Assembly: GCA_945876755.1 (NCBI GenBank)
Contig: CAMCPM010000006.1
Span: forward strand, 1-64,000
From: an uncultured Clostridia bacterium
GTDB taxonomy: Bacteria > Bacillota > Clostridia > Oscillospirales > Ruminococcaceae
Length of the DNA: 64,000 nt
Direction: 5' to 3'
Shown here: in pieces, positions 43,492 to 52,295 of the stretch
How the letters are laid out: each line of letters opens with the position of its first letter
How positions within the stretch are numbered: position 1 is the first letter of the stretch
Notes under the pieces: generated by a model
Seen by the model: only the letters and a program-made list of their open reading frames with translations
Database searches by the model: none
What the model was told of the DNA's origin: nothing
Position numbers and translations under genes: made by a program

Positions 43492-44715
43492 TTACACAAT
43501 GACATAGGAGTCACAGCCGCCGTCAATGAGCGCAGATATGACTTCATTGAAGTCCTCCTGTGAGAAGTCATTCTGCCTTATCACGGGAATAATTTTCACA
43601 TCTCCGCCGGCAAGCCTTTTTACCTCGCCTAAAACAGTCTGCGCCTTGTCCTTTGCCGTAAGAGCCGACAGATCTGTTTCCTTGCCGTTGATAAGCGCCG
43701 TCTTTTCGATATCATTCGGGAAATACTCAACGCAGATGATTTTCACAGTCAGTTCCGACGGCTTGAATACCTCAGCCGTGCCTTTAAGAATATCTCCTGC
43801 GGAAATCCTCAAAGCAGCCGCCGAACCGTTTGCCTCGGCAGCCTTAGCCGCAATATCCGCAATGTCCAGAAGCGCCTTGTATCTGTCCGCAGACTTTACA
43901 ATGTCTCCGATATAGTTAAGGTCGGAATTTCTGAACGCAGGGAATACCACTCCATCAAAAACAATATATTCAAAGCCTGCACCGGATATCTCGTTTGAAA
44001 GGAACTCCGCAAAGCTCTGAGTATCTGTATCAAATGGAGAAAGCCAAGGCTTTCCGCCCTTTGCAACGGAATTATCAAGCCATGTTGAATCATCGCTTGC
44101 AAAACGGTAAGAGCCTGATTTCGATTCGCCGTAGCGGTTATTGTCCTCCAGAAGATTGACCTCAGCAACAGGAATAAATCCTGCCTGCTTTATCATACTT
44201 GCTATCTGCCCTGCATACATAGTGCCCGAAACGGCATTTTCCGCGCTCAAAGCCATCTGTGAAGCAGTGTTATAATAAATTTTTCCGCCCTCTGCTTTAA
44301 GAGTAACCATTACCGCAGTATAGCCGCTTCCCTTTGCATTGCTCAGAGCAGCATTAAGCTTTTCAGCAGAGGAAAGAGCGTCCGCAGTAAGCTGTAATGC
44401 AGAAAAGCTTGCAGCAGCCGGAATTTTTTCCTCTTCCTTTTCGGTAACGGAAGTCTCTTCCTGCGTTGTTTCTGAAACAGCATTATTCTCTTCTGTCTGA
44501 ACGGGAGGAGTCCAGGGCCTTGTATCCTCTTCCACAGTTCCGGTACCGTTTCTGTCCGCAATGTATTCGTAAATAGGCTGTCCAATGCTGTAGCCCACAA
44601 AAACCAGAGCAGCAAGAAATATTATAAGCAGAATGACCTTAAAAGCTTTCTGCGTCTTCTTTTTTCGATAATTTGTATTTGTCCGGTAAACCTTTCTTCC
44701 GCCTCGATTTGCCAC
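43492..44715 (-). CDS. Membrane-anchored DUF4015-like putative glycoside hydrolase
   Basis: A 407-residue protein. A basic Arg/Lys/Asn-rich cytoplasmic tail (1-25) is followed by one helix (about 25-48), an acidic Thr/Glu/Pro linker (60-100) and an extracytoplasmic domain from about residue 105. The domain begins GSGYTAVMVTLKAEGGKIYY and includes KPWLSPFDTDTQSFAEFL and FEYIVFDGVVFP. These features are like the TIM-barrel DUF4015 family, thought to be glycoside hydrolases from fold alone. Asp residues in FDTDT and VFDGV are candidate active-site groups. It is the last gene of the rpe-rnfD-E-A run, 19 bp after the RnfA-like gene. Confidence 0.75.
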   Translation of the reverse strand: MANRGGRKVYRTNTNYRKKKTQKAFKVILLIIFLAALVFVGYSIGQPIYEYIADRNGTGTVEEDTRPWTPPVQTEENNAVSETTQEETSVTEKEEEKIPAAASFSALQLTADALSSAEKLNAALSNAKGSGYTAVMVTLKAEGGKIYYNTASQMALSAENAVSGTMYAGQIASMIKQAGFIPVAEVNLLEDNNRYGESKSGSYRFASDDSTWLDNSVAKGGKPWLSPFDTDTQSFAEFLSNEISGAGFEYIVFDGVVFPAFRNSDLNYIGDIVKSADRYKALLDIADIAAKAAEANGSAAALRISAGDILKGTAEVFKPSELTVKIICVEYFPNDIEKTALINGKETDLSALTAKDKAQTVLGEVKRLAGGDVKIIPVIRQNDFSQEDFNEVISALIDGGCDSYVIV

Positions 44716-44734
44716 AGCTTGACCACCCTTTCAA

Positions 44735-45328
44735 TCAATAATTTAAAGTATGTCCCGAAAGTCCCCAAAACGCCATGCTGAGGATCCCGATATAAATGAG
44801 CATAAGCGGATATCCTCTGAAAGCATACGGCGCTTTTTCGGAATAAATCCTGTCGTATACGATAGCCGTAAGATAAACTGCCAGAACAAAGCCCAGCCCG
44901 ATTCCAAGCCCGTGAATAAAATAATCCGCCAAAGTAACGCAATATTTTGAAATAAGGAACATCGAGCCAAGTACCGCACAGTTAAAAGCGGAAATATGAA
45001 TATACTTTTTCATTCTTCCGAAAATAACGGGAGCGAATCTCCAAAGGCAAAGCAGCGTTATTACATAAACTGCACCGAGAATAGCTATATATACAAGCGG
45101 AGTGTAAATATAGCCTGTTTCATTTGCATTTAAAGCCTTGTCCGCAAAGTAAGTCAGTACGCTTATCACAGCAGTAATATATGTTACGCTAAAACCAAAT
45201 CCCGCAAGATTTTTTCTGTTTCTTGCAACTATTATCAGCGTACTTGTTCCCAGCGCTCTTGAAAAGATCGTGTTCTCAGCAAACACCGCAATGAACGCCG
45301 TTATCATTATATTTTTCAAAAGTTCCAA
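44735..45328 (-). CDS. RnfA/RsxA-like membrane protein lacking one cluster cysteine
   Basis: A 197-residue protein with six helices, clearly homologous to RnfA/NqrE; the C-terminal half has AFRGYPLMLIYIGILSMAFWGLSG. In Rnf/Nqr two Cys of this subunit help bind a membrane [2Fe-2S] cluster. Here the first site, normally LGLC, reads LGTS (Ser29). The second, FNCAVLG, keeps Cys117. It starts with TTG after AAGGAG at 8 bases. It follows the RnfE-like gene by 21 bp. No RnfB is encoded after it, unlike in standard clostridial rnfCDGEAB operons. Confidence 0.85.
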   Translation of the reverse strand: MELLKNIMITAFIAVFAENTIFSRALGTSTLIIVARNRKNLAGFGFSVTYITAVISVLTYFADKALNANETGYIYTPLVYIAILGAVYVITLLCLWRFAPVIFGRMKKYIHISAFNCAVLGSMFLISKYCVTLADYFIHGLGIGLGFVLAVYLTAIVYDRIYSEKAPYAFRGYPLMLIYIGILSMAFWGLSGHTLNY

Positions 45329-45349
45329 AATAACAGCTCCTTAATAAGA

Positions 45350-45970
45350 TCAGGTGTTTGTATTTCGTATTTTTTTGATTAACAGAAGTATGCTGCGGAA
45401 CAGCGCCGCAATAAATCCGAGAAGGATAAATCCGCCGAAAGGCTTTTCAAAAGCCGAAAAAACAATAGGCATACCTATTATATTACCGCCTGCCGTTCCG
45501 GTAGCAAGAATTTCCCTGATAACCGCAAAAAGCAGTACAGCCGCGTCGTATCCGATTATGCAGAAAACAATATCCAGAAGCATCTTTCCCTTTGATTCAC
45601 GGAAGAAAATAGATTCCGAACGGGAAATAATAAAACTGCTGGTGATAAAAAGCGGAAAGAAAATCCCAAGCGCCTCAACACCCTCAGGCATAAGGTATCT
45701 TAAAAGAATTGCCAGAGGAACATAAACCAGCGCACCAATAAGCGTATAAATAATAATTCTTATTGTATAAACAATACTTTTGGGAATAAACGACGATACC
45801 AGAAGAGTAAAGAAAGTCAGCAGCGAAAACGCCGTAACCAAAGTGATTGCGTCATTAAGATTATTCGCCAAAACGATAACCGGAGCAATAACCATTCCGC
45901 TGACAAATATGGGATTTTTATTTAAAAGCGCATTTTTGATAATGCTTTTGCAGCTGTTGTCACCTGTCAC
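45350..45970 (-). CDS. RnfE/NqrD-like membrane protein lacking both cluster cysteines
   Basis: A 206-residue six-helix protein homologous to RnfE. NKNPIFVSGMVIAPVIVLAN aligns with the family NPVLVQLLGLCP segment, with Ala29 in place of Cys. LGIFFPLFITSSFIISRSE aligns with LGIFIPLIVTNCIVVGRAE, with Ser112 in place of Cys. AVIREILATGT is the conserved RE motif. Both Fe-S ligands are therefore lost. It starts with GTG after GGAG at 8 bases. It lies 5 bp after the RnfD-like gene and no RnfG gene stands between them. Confidence 0.85.
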   Translation of the reverse strand: MTGDNSCKSIIKNALLNKNPIFVSGMVIAPVIVLANNLNDAITLVTAFSLLTFFTLLVSSFIPKSIVYTIRIIIYTLIGALVYVPLAILLRYLMPEGVEALGIFFPLFITSSFIISRSESIFFRESKGKMLLDIVFCIIGYDAAVLLFAVIREILATGTAGGNIIGMPIVFSAFEKPFGGFILLGFIAALFRSILLLIKKIRNTNT

Positions 45971-45975
45971 GATAA

Positions 45976-46986
45976 TTACTCCTGTTCATTTTTTTCAAGT
46001 ATTTCCAAGGTTTCATTAATATTTTTAAGCGGCTTGCTTGCCCGTTTGAAAATACGTCGTTTTCCTTTAAGCATATCCGCAAAGGAAAGCGCCCGCCGGT
46101 CAAGCTCAATTCCAATTGGAGAAGCAATTATAACAGCATAAATAACGGCATTTTCTGTTCCGGAATAAAAATGAAAAATTATCACGCAGACCGCCGTTAC
46201 AAGCCCGTATATAAACCGGGAACTTCTCGTTTTCGGTATTACACTGTAATCGCAGGAAAGAAAGATCATTCCGAAAAGAAGCATTCCGCTTGAAAAGAAA
46301 TACAGCACCGACATTAAATCAAAATCATAGTATATCAGCGCATAAATCCCTATAGCTGCAAGTTCGGTAAAAAATGTTATTGCCGAAACCGAACGCCTGA
46401 ACATAAGGAACACCGCAGCAACAACAAGCAGAATAACAACACCCGTTCCCATAGGTCCAAGAAACTTTCCCGTCAGAACGTCAATAAGAGAAACGGAAGA
46501 GGTTCCCGTAAGAAGAAAAGTTTTCGTCATTGACTGTGAAAGCATATCCGCAGAAACAACAGATGAAAACGGCAGTTCCGTAAACACCTTGGGATATGTA
46601 AGCATACCATCGGGAAAGCAAAGTGCAGAAAAAAGGAATCCAGCCGCAGCCCCGTTGAATATTTCGCAACCCCGTCCGCCGAAAGCGTGCTTGACAGCAA
46701 CCGTTGCAAAGAGAGCCGCCGTAACCGCCGCATAATAGGGCACAGAAGCCGACATCATAAGTCCGAGAGTAAGCCCCGTAATAAGCGAAGAAAGGTCCTT
46801 TATATCAATTTTCTTCTTTCTGAGCTTCAGACAGACGATATCGGTAATACAGCATACCAATACAGTAACAACCAGCATCGCCAGCGCCCTCAGACCGTAA
46901 TAATAAACCGCAACAGCGCTCATCACAAGCAGCACAATGAGCATATCTGTCATTATTTCAAATTCAGATTTTTTGTTAGAAACCAT
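45976..46986 (-). CDS. RnfD/NqrB-like membrane protein
   Basis: A 336-residue polytopic protein of the RnfD/NqrB family. Recognisable family features are GLTLGLMMSASVPYYAAVTAA near residue 70, FGGRGCEIFNGAAAGFLF near 101, LDVLTGKFLGPMGTG near 165, and a late IELDR segment. RnfD carries a covalent FMN on Thr in an SGAT-type motif; the corresponding region here reads LLTGTSSVSL, so it is unclear if FMN can attach. The C-terminus is a charged cytoplasmic tail. The upstream neighbour is rpe (22 bp), not rnfC. Confidence 0.82.
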   Translation of the reverse strand: MVSNKKSEFEIMTDMLIVLLVMSAVAVYYYGLRALAMLVVTVLVCCITDIVCLKLRKKKIDIKDLSSLITGLTLGLMMSASVPYYAAVTAALFATVAVKHAFGGRGCEIFNGAAAGFLFSALCFPDGMLTYPKVFTELPFSSVVSADMLSQSMTKTFLLTGTSSVSLIDVLTGKFLGPMGTGVVILLVVAAVFLMFRRSVSAITFFTELAAIGIYALIYYDFDLMSVLYFFSSGMLLFGMIFLSCDYSVIPKTRSSRFIYGLVTAVCVIIFHFYSGTENAVIYAVIIASPIGIELDRRALSFADMLKGKRRIFKRASKPLKNINETLEILEKNEQE

Positions 46987-47008
46987 CAGACTTTAATGCT
47001 CCCCCGTC

Positions 47009-47662
47009 TTAGTTCCTGCATATAAGCTTGTCCGCAGCAGCGCGCATATCATCAGCGCCGAACAGATACGAACCTGCAACAAGTATCTCTGCACCTGCAT
47101 TTTTAACAAGCTCCGCAGTTTCTCCGTTAATACCTCCGTCAACCTGGATCGGAATGTCAAGTCCCCTGCTTTCTATCATAGACTTCACTTCAGCGATTTT
47201 GTCAATAGTGCTGTAAATGAATCCCTGCCCGCCGAAACCCGGTTCAACAGTCATGACCAGAACCATATCCAACAAATCAAGATAAGGCTCAACTGCCGAA
47301 ACAGGCGTACCCGGCTTTATTGCAAGACCCGCCTTTTTTCCGCAGGAATGAATTACCTTTATCGTTCCCGCAATATCCGATTCCGACTCGGCATGGAAAG
47401 TAATAATGTCCGCACCGTTTGCAGCAAAATCCTTAACGTACTTTATTGGGTCGATTATCATAAGATGAACATCAAGAGTCCCCTTAACGACCTTTGAAAC
47501 CGCCTTTAAGATAGGTATTCCATAGCTGATATTCGGGACGAACACCCCGTCCATAACATCAAAATGGATATAGCGGCAGCCAGCCTCCTCGGCTTTTTGA
47601 ATATCCCTGCCGAGGTTGCAGAAATCCGCACTTAAAATTGAAGCTGAAGCAATATTTTCCAC
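47009..47662 (-). CDS. rpe: Ribulose-phosphate 3-epimerase
   Basis: Interconverts ribulose-5-phosphate and xylulose-5-phosphate in the pentose phosphate pathway. The 217 residues form a TIM barrel with SASILSADFCNLG at residues 6-18, YIHFDVMDGVFVPNIS near residue 32, HLMI near 67 and the phosphate site VDGGIN near 177. The start is the GTG at 47662 with GGAGGAG at 5 bases; the longer frame upstream is AT-rich and has no ribosome site. It leads the run rpe-rnfD-rnfE-rnfA-DUF4015. Confidence 0.94.
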   Translation of the reverse strand: MENIASASILSADFCNLGRDIQKAEEAGCRYIHFDVMDGVFVPNISYGIPILKAVSKVVKGTLDVHLMIIDPIKYVKDFAANGADIITFHAESESDIAGTIKVIHSCGKKAGLAIKPGTPVSAVEPYLDLLDMVLVMTVEPGFGGQGFIYSTIDKIAEVKSMIESRGLDIPIQVDGGINGETAELVKNAGAEILVAGSYLFGADDMRAAADKLICRN

Positions 47663-47827
47663 AAAAGCTCCTCCGAACTGCAAATAATTTCGCAAAAAAA
47701 TACACCACATTATATTATATAATATCTCCGCAAAAAAATCAAGGTCAAATGCCAAAAAGATGACATTTGACCGATCTATAATATACAGGCATATGCAGAA
47801 TACGCTTAACGCTGAAGCTCCCCTACG

Positions 47828-47895
47828 GGTATGCGGCACGACCGTATACCACTTCCGCCGCATAAACCGATATTGCCCGTTAATTCAGTTTATGC
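47828..47895. other. Structured intergenic element with competing hairpins
   Basis: TATGCGGC (47830-47837) pairs with GCCGCATA (47857-47864). GCATAAAC (47860-47867), which shares five bases with the latter, pairs with GTTTATGC (47888-47895). GGTAT (47828-47832) also pairs with ATACC (47846-47850). The folds exclude each other. It lies between the DHHW gene and rpe on the minus strand. There is no T run, so it is not a plain terminator. Confidence 0.5.
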
Positions 47896-47929
47896 AGTTT
47901 GAGGGAAATGGCTACATGACCGCAGGAAA

Positions 47930-49087
47930 TTAACCGTAAGCAAGCTTGCGCAGATTAGTGTCGCTCATAAAGGACGAAGCATTATACAGGAACAGGACCT
48001 GATCGTAATCGGACGGGTCTATCAGTTCCTTGTAGGACATCTGAATATATCTCAGGTCAATAAGGGTTATTTCAGAATAATGCTGAGTCAGGAACGGCAC
48101 ATAGCAGTGCGCATAGGAATCCTTTATCATAAGCAGCTTTCCGCCGTCGTTATCCGACTTTATCGTTACAACAGGCTGGTTTGTACCGAGAAATGTGGAA
48201 TATTTATCCTTAACATCAAGATATTCGCGGAAATACATACTGTCATAGCTTATCGGGTCTTTGCCGAATTCCGACGTAACAAGAATCTCTCTCACACTTT
48301 CTCCGCCGGAATAATGATAAATATCAATTACGTCCTTTTCGATTCTGTCGTAAAGAGCCTTTGAATAAAATGTTCCCTGAAATTCGTCCGAAGCGTGTTC
48401 AATGTCATACATACCCTCGCTGTACGGCGTGTAACCCATCTTTTTGCCTGCTGCGGCATAAGCAAGATACGCACCGTAGGTAGTCCAGTGATGGTCTGTG
48501 CGGTAGTAAATATACTTATGCTTGTTTGAAAGCATAGTAGGATAAACGTCAAGAGTAGTAACTTTTTTACCCAATCCGCCGTAAGCATAATTTATCAGCT
48601 CCCGCTGATTAACATTAGGAGCATTTTCGGGAAGCTCGTCTCCGTAAATTTCCGCCGAAGTAGGCACAAGCATAAAAAATACAGGAACGTCATTTTCTTC
48701 CGCAAACTTGTTTACAGCGTCAATGCTCTTGTCGATCGAGGTGTAATCCGGCTCGCCGATTTTCTCAACGAGACGGTTTTTCAGTATATATATCCCGTTG
48801 CGCTCATGCTTTCCCATTGAAGTTTCCAGAACGGTTTTAGCCTTTATCCAGCCTGTTCTGCCTGCAAAATGGTCTGAAATATAGGTTTCAAGCTTGTTCA
48901 TATAGCTTCTGTCAAAAACCGTTTTTGCCGAAGCCTTAGGCATTGACTGAAGAGTCCTGTTTTCAATGTCCGAAAAGCTTTTCTTCGGCGTGAACATAGT
49001 TATAACGGGAAAAGCAACGAGTATTGCAAAGAAAACAATACAGGTAATAAGATTTACAACGTTAAATTTCTTTTTCAACTGCTTCAC
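47930..49087 (-). CDS. DHHW-family (AlgJ-like) extracytoplasmic protein
   Basis: A 385-residue protein with one N-terminal signal anchor (residues 12-35) and an SGNH-hydrolase-like extracytoplasmic domain. The family motif TDHHWTTYGAYLAY lies near residue 195, and MIKDSYAHCYVPFLTQHY near residue 320 holds the Asp and Ser/His group. Related proteins (AlgJ, AlgX-like) take part in O-acetylation of surface polysaccharide. It is 6 bp after the MBOAT gene, a classic partner that passes acetyl groups through the membrane. Acetylation of a wall or exopolysaccharide is therefore inferred. Confidence 0.88.
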   Translation of the reverse strand: MKQLKKKFNVVNLITCIVFFAILVAFPVITMFTPKKSFSDIENRTLQSMPKASAKTVFDRSYMNKLETYISDHFAGRTGWIKAKTVLETSMGKHERNGIYILKNRLVEKIGEPDYTSIDKSIDAVNKFAEENDVPVFFMLVPTSAEIYGDELPENAPNVNQRELINYAYGGLGKKVTTLDVYPTMLSNKHKYIYYRTDHHWTTYGAYLAYAAAGKKMGYTPYSEGMYDIEHASDEFQGTFYSKALYDRIEKDVIDIYHYSGGESVREILVTSEFGKDPISYDSMYFREYLDVKDKYSTFLGTNQPVVTIKSDNDGGKLLMIKDSYAHCYVPFLTQHYSEITLIDLRYIQMSYKELIDPSDYDQVLFLYNASSFMSDTNLRKLAYG

Positions 49088-49093
49088 CCTCCT

Positions 49094-50605
49094 TTAAAAT
49101 CTGAAATACAGGAACGGGTTATAGGTCGCGTCCACAAGATATGCCGTACACAGCAGCAGCACCGCCGCCATAAGCACGGGAACGGAATAGGTCACAAGCT
49201 TTTCCTTTTTCTGCTTTACCTTTTCCACGAGAACAGCAAACCAATCTGTCGAAGCAAAAATGCACAAAGCAAATATTACAATATTCGAAACGAACATATA
49301 CGAAGCCATTTCGTCGGTAAAGACACCGTTAGCGCCGAACATAGCCCCGAAATACCTTCCTGCATCTGAAAGAGTGTTCGTATCAAAAAGTACCCAGCCG
49401 AAAACGACCAGCAGGAACGTGTACAGCGTACTTACCGCCGTCGGAAGCTTTTCAAGCACCTTGCCCCAGCCAAGACGTTCAATTATTATCAGTACGCCGA
49501 AATAAAGTCCCCAAAGGATAAAATTCCAGCTTGCACCGTGCCATAAGCCTGTAAGTCCCCATACAATAAGCAGATTGCGCAAGGTCTTGCCCATGCCGTT
49601 GCGGTTGCCGCCAAGAGGTATATATACATACTCCCTGAACCACGTTCCAAGGGTAATATGCCATCTGCGCCAGAACTCGCTCACGCTTTTTGACATATAC
49701 GGATGGTCAAAGTTCTGGGGAAAGTTAAATCCAAGCATTTTGCCAAGTCCAACAGCCATATCAGAGTAACCCGAAAAGTCAAAATATATCTGGAACGTAA
49801 ACGCCAGAATGCCTATCCATGCGGTAGCAGCGCTTATTTCACTGTAATCCATAGCCTTTATCTGCGACCAGACCATGCCGATATTGTTTGCCAGAAGAAC
49901 TTTTTTTGCAAGTCCCTTGACGAACTTACCAATTCCCTCGCTGATTTTGTTGATGTTTACGGTACGTTCCTCGATTTCGGCAGCAACGTCCTCATAGCGT
50001 ACAATAGGTCCTGCCACTATCTGCGGAAAAAGCGTTACATACGATGTAAAACCTATAAGGCTTTTCTGTACTTTTATCTTTCTCAGATACAGATCAATGG
50101 TATATGACATTGACTGGAACGTATAGAACGAAATACCGATAGGCAGCGCAACTCTGTCCTCGCTGAGTCCGAAATTATAGATATTATCATTTATCGCGCG
50201 GTTTACAAGAATAACGGGGTTGGTGATATCCGTACCAAAAAGCCCGTTGATGCTGTCAAAAATAAAATCGCTGTACTTGAACACCGCCAGCAAGCCGATA
50301 TTCATACATACGGAAACGATGAGGCATACCGTCCGTATTTTCTGATTATCGTCATATTTGTTCATGAGCCGCCCTGCTGTATAGTCTATCAGCGTCGAGA
50401 AAAACATTATTATGACATAAAACGGCTCACCCCACGCATAGAAGAAAAATCCCGTAAGAAGAATCAGCAGATTTCTCGCAGGAATTACAAACGGGTTGCC
50501 TTTTATCTTTATCCCCGATACGGTTATCCTGTTTGGAAGCATAATATATACTATCAGCACCGCAGGCAGAAAATAGTATAAAAACGTCAGACTTGAAAAT
50601 ACCAT
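49094..50605 (-). CDS. MBOAT-family O-acyltransferase (AlgI/DltB-like)
   Basis: A 503-residue membrane protein with about 10-12 helices. Family marks are PIGISFYTFQSMSYTIDLY near residue 150, FSGYSDMAVGLGKMLGF near 270, SEFWRRWHITLGTWFREYVYIPLGGN near 295, and the catalytic His in GLWHGASWNFILWG near 335. It moves acetyl (or another acyl) groups from cytoplasmic donors to the outside. Gene order rnmV-MBOAT-DHHW on minus has gaps of only 3 and 6 bp. Confidence 0.93.
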   Translation of the reverse strand: MVFSSLTFLYYFLPAVLIVYIMLPNRITVSGIKIKGNPFVIPARNLLILLTGFFFYAWGEPFYVIIMFFSTLIDYTAGRLMNKYDDNQKIRTVCLIVSVCMNIGLLAVFKYSDFIFDSINGLFGTDITNPVILVNRAINDNIYNFGLSEDRVALPIGISFYTFQSMSYTIDLYLRKIKVQKSLIGFTSYVTLFPQIVAGPIVRYEDVAAEIEERTVNINKISEGIGKFVKGLAKKVLLANNIGMVWSQIKAMDYSEISAATAWIGILAFTFQIYFDFSGYSDMAVGLGKMLGFNFPQNFDHPYMSKSVSEFWRRWHITLGTWFREYVYIPLGGNRNGMGKTLRNLLIVWGLTGLWHGASWNFILWGLYFGVLIIIERLGWGKVLEKLPTAVSTLYTFLLVVFGWVLFDTNTLSDAGRYFGAMFGANGVFTDEMASYMFVSNIVIFALCIFASTDWFAVLVEKVKQKKEKLVTYSVPVLMAAVLLLCTAYLVDATYNPFLYFRF

Positions 50606-50608
50606 ATT

Positions 50609-51214
50609 TTACTCTGTTTTCTCCTCTCCGCCGTTAATTTTTTCCGCAAGAGCAAAGAACTCCTGCCTTGTCATCAGCGTATTAAGTATGTCGATTATTC
50701 CCGTGGTAGTCATAAGCTCCGGGAGGTCAAGCTCCGCAAGAAGCCTTTTCCGCAGAAACGATGAGTTTTGACCACCGCTGAAACCACATTCGTAAAAATC
50801 GATTCTCGTTATCGGGTCGTGATTTTCGTCACGCTCCTCGGATACTATCCCTGCCTTGCGGAAAGCCTCCAGAATGATATCCTTTTCAATTCCTTCAACT
50901 CCCAGCTTGCCCTCTTTGGACGGCTCCGCCTTGCGCTTTTCCTTGCCGAAGATATCGGGAACATATACATTTATAATTTTTCCGTTTTTGACAGCGCCTT
51001 TCAGGAACGACCTTATCTTGAACCCTGCCGTGTCCGAGTCCGTAAGAATTATTATTCCCGTTGTCTCCGCAAAATACCTTATTATTTTAAGAGTTTCCTT
51101 ATCCTTGAAAATTTTAAATCCGCCCGTGGGGATTATAACCGCGTCAATTATTGAGGAAAGCTTTATTTTATCGTACTTTCCCTCAACAATGACCGCCTGT
51201 TTTATGTGAAGCAT
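50609..51214 (-). CDS. rnmV: Ribonuclease M5 (toprim domain)
   Basis: Matures 5S rRNA by cutting both strands of its precursor. The 201 residues begin with the toprim domain: VEGKYDKIKL at residues 9-18 with the catalytic Glu, and ILTDSDTAGFKIR near residue 57 with the DxD pair. The RNase M5-type C-terminal region follows (NSSFLRKRLLAEL). It sits between holA and the MBOAT gene. No 5S rRNA gene is in the window. Confidence 0.88.
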   Translation of the reverse strand: MLHIKQAVIVEGKYDKIKLSSIIDAVIIPTGGFKIFKDKETLKIIRYFAETTGIIILTDSDTAGFKIRSFLKGAVKNGKIINVYVPDIFGKEKRKAEPSKEGKLGVEGIEKDIILEAFRKAGIVSEERDENHDPITRIDFYECGFSGGQNSSFLRKRLLAELDLPELMTTTGIIDILNTLMTRQEFFALAEKINGGEEKTE

Positions 51215-51231
51215 AATTGACAGCCTTTCCT

Positions 51232-52281
51232 TTACTTTCTGAATGCAAGCATTTTTACCAGAGCTTCCTCAAGTAAAATTATCGGGTCAGTTTTAAGAGA
51301 CTTCATTTCAATATCAGTCTCCGCAAGGATTTTAATGCACATTCTCAGATGCGGCATAGATATTTTCTGCACATCACGGAAAGCATTGTCCACACGGAAG
51401 CCTAAATTTTTAGCGTAGCCGAAATCCTCTTTCACATCGGCAGGACCTTTCCGGCTGGCAAGCGCCGCCCTTGCACGGTATAGATCCAGCATATTTCCCG
51501 TAATAGCATAAAGAATAACGATAGGCTCGATTTTTTCTTCTTTCAGGTCATTAAAAAGCCGCATTGCAGTTCTGGCGTCCATACGGGTGATGGCACGGGC
51601 AAGGTCGAACGAGGTCGTTTCTATCTGACGCGGAGAAAGCGCCCTTATGGTGTCCATTGTTATCTCGTTTCCCATGGCATAAGCCGTAAGCTTGTCAATT
51701 TCATTTTCTATAATAAGCGTGTTGCATGAACATTGCTCTGCAAGGAAATAAGCCGCATCACGTGAAATTCCGCAGCCTGCCTTTGAGACTTTAGCCATAA
51801 TTTCTTTTGCAAGCACAGCAGGAGTTTTCAGCGCAAAATTGCACACTCCGCCGACCTTTCCCACAGCATCCATAAGCTTTTTGTTTTTCGCCGTAGGGAA
51901 CTTCTTTCCATCGGTAACATCAACAGAAGTGTAGTAAAAAATCAGAATAGTCGTTTCGGGAAGATTTGCGATTATTTCAGTAATTCTGTTAAGTATATCC
52001 GCAGGCAGACTATCCGCATTCAGGTCGCAGACAGTGCAGCATACATATTCCGCAAAAACCGGAAGTGCGTCGCAGGCGTCGGAAAAAACGTCAATATCAA
52101 AGTTTTTTCCGTCAAAGCTGTGCAGATTGTATGTCTCGTCACCGTCACCGATAATTCTCGAAACGATAGCCTTTGTAAAACTCTCAACAGCAGCAATGTC
52201 CCTGCCGTAAAAATAATACGCACGGCTGAACTGCCTGTTTTTCACTGCAATTTTCAAATCATTTTCCGTTACAACAGCCAT
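51232..52281 (-). CDS. holA: DNA polymerase III delta subunit
   Basis: Clamp-loader subunit that opens the sliding clamp. The 349 residues have the AAA+ delta layout: YYFYGRDIAAVESF near residue 20 (no working Walker A, as usual for delta), RNITEIIANLPETTILIFYYT around 95, a helical lid near 190 (NEIDKLTAYA), and the C-terminal collar domain. The start at 52281 (MAVVTENDL) has AAAGGAG eight bases upstream; an ATG three codons earlier overlaps that site. It follows comEC closely, a common firmicute neighbourhood. Confidence 0.93.
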   Translation of the reverse strand: MAVVTENDLKIAVKNRQFSRAYYFYGRDIAAVESFTKAIVSRIIGDGDETYNLHSFDGKNFDIDVFSDACDALPVFAEYVCCTVCDLNADSLPADILNRITEIIANLPETTILIFYYTSVDVTDGKKFPTAKNKKLMDAVGKVGGVCNFALKTPAVLAKEIMAKVSKAGCGISRDAAYFLAEQCSCNTLIIENEIDKLTAYAMGNEITMDTIRALSPRQIETTSFDLARAITRMDARTAMRLFNDLKEEKIEPIVILYAITGNMLDLYRARAALASRKGPADVKEDFGYAKNLGFRVDNAFRDVQKISMPHLRMCIKILAETDIEMKSLKTDPIILLEEALVKMLAFRK

Positions 52282-52295
52282 ACCGCACACTCCTT

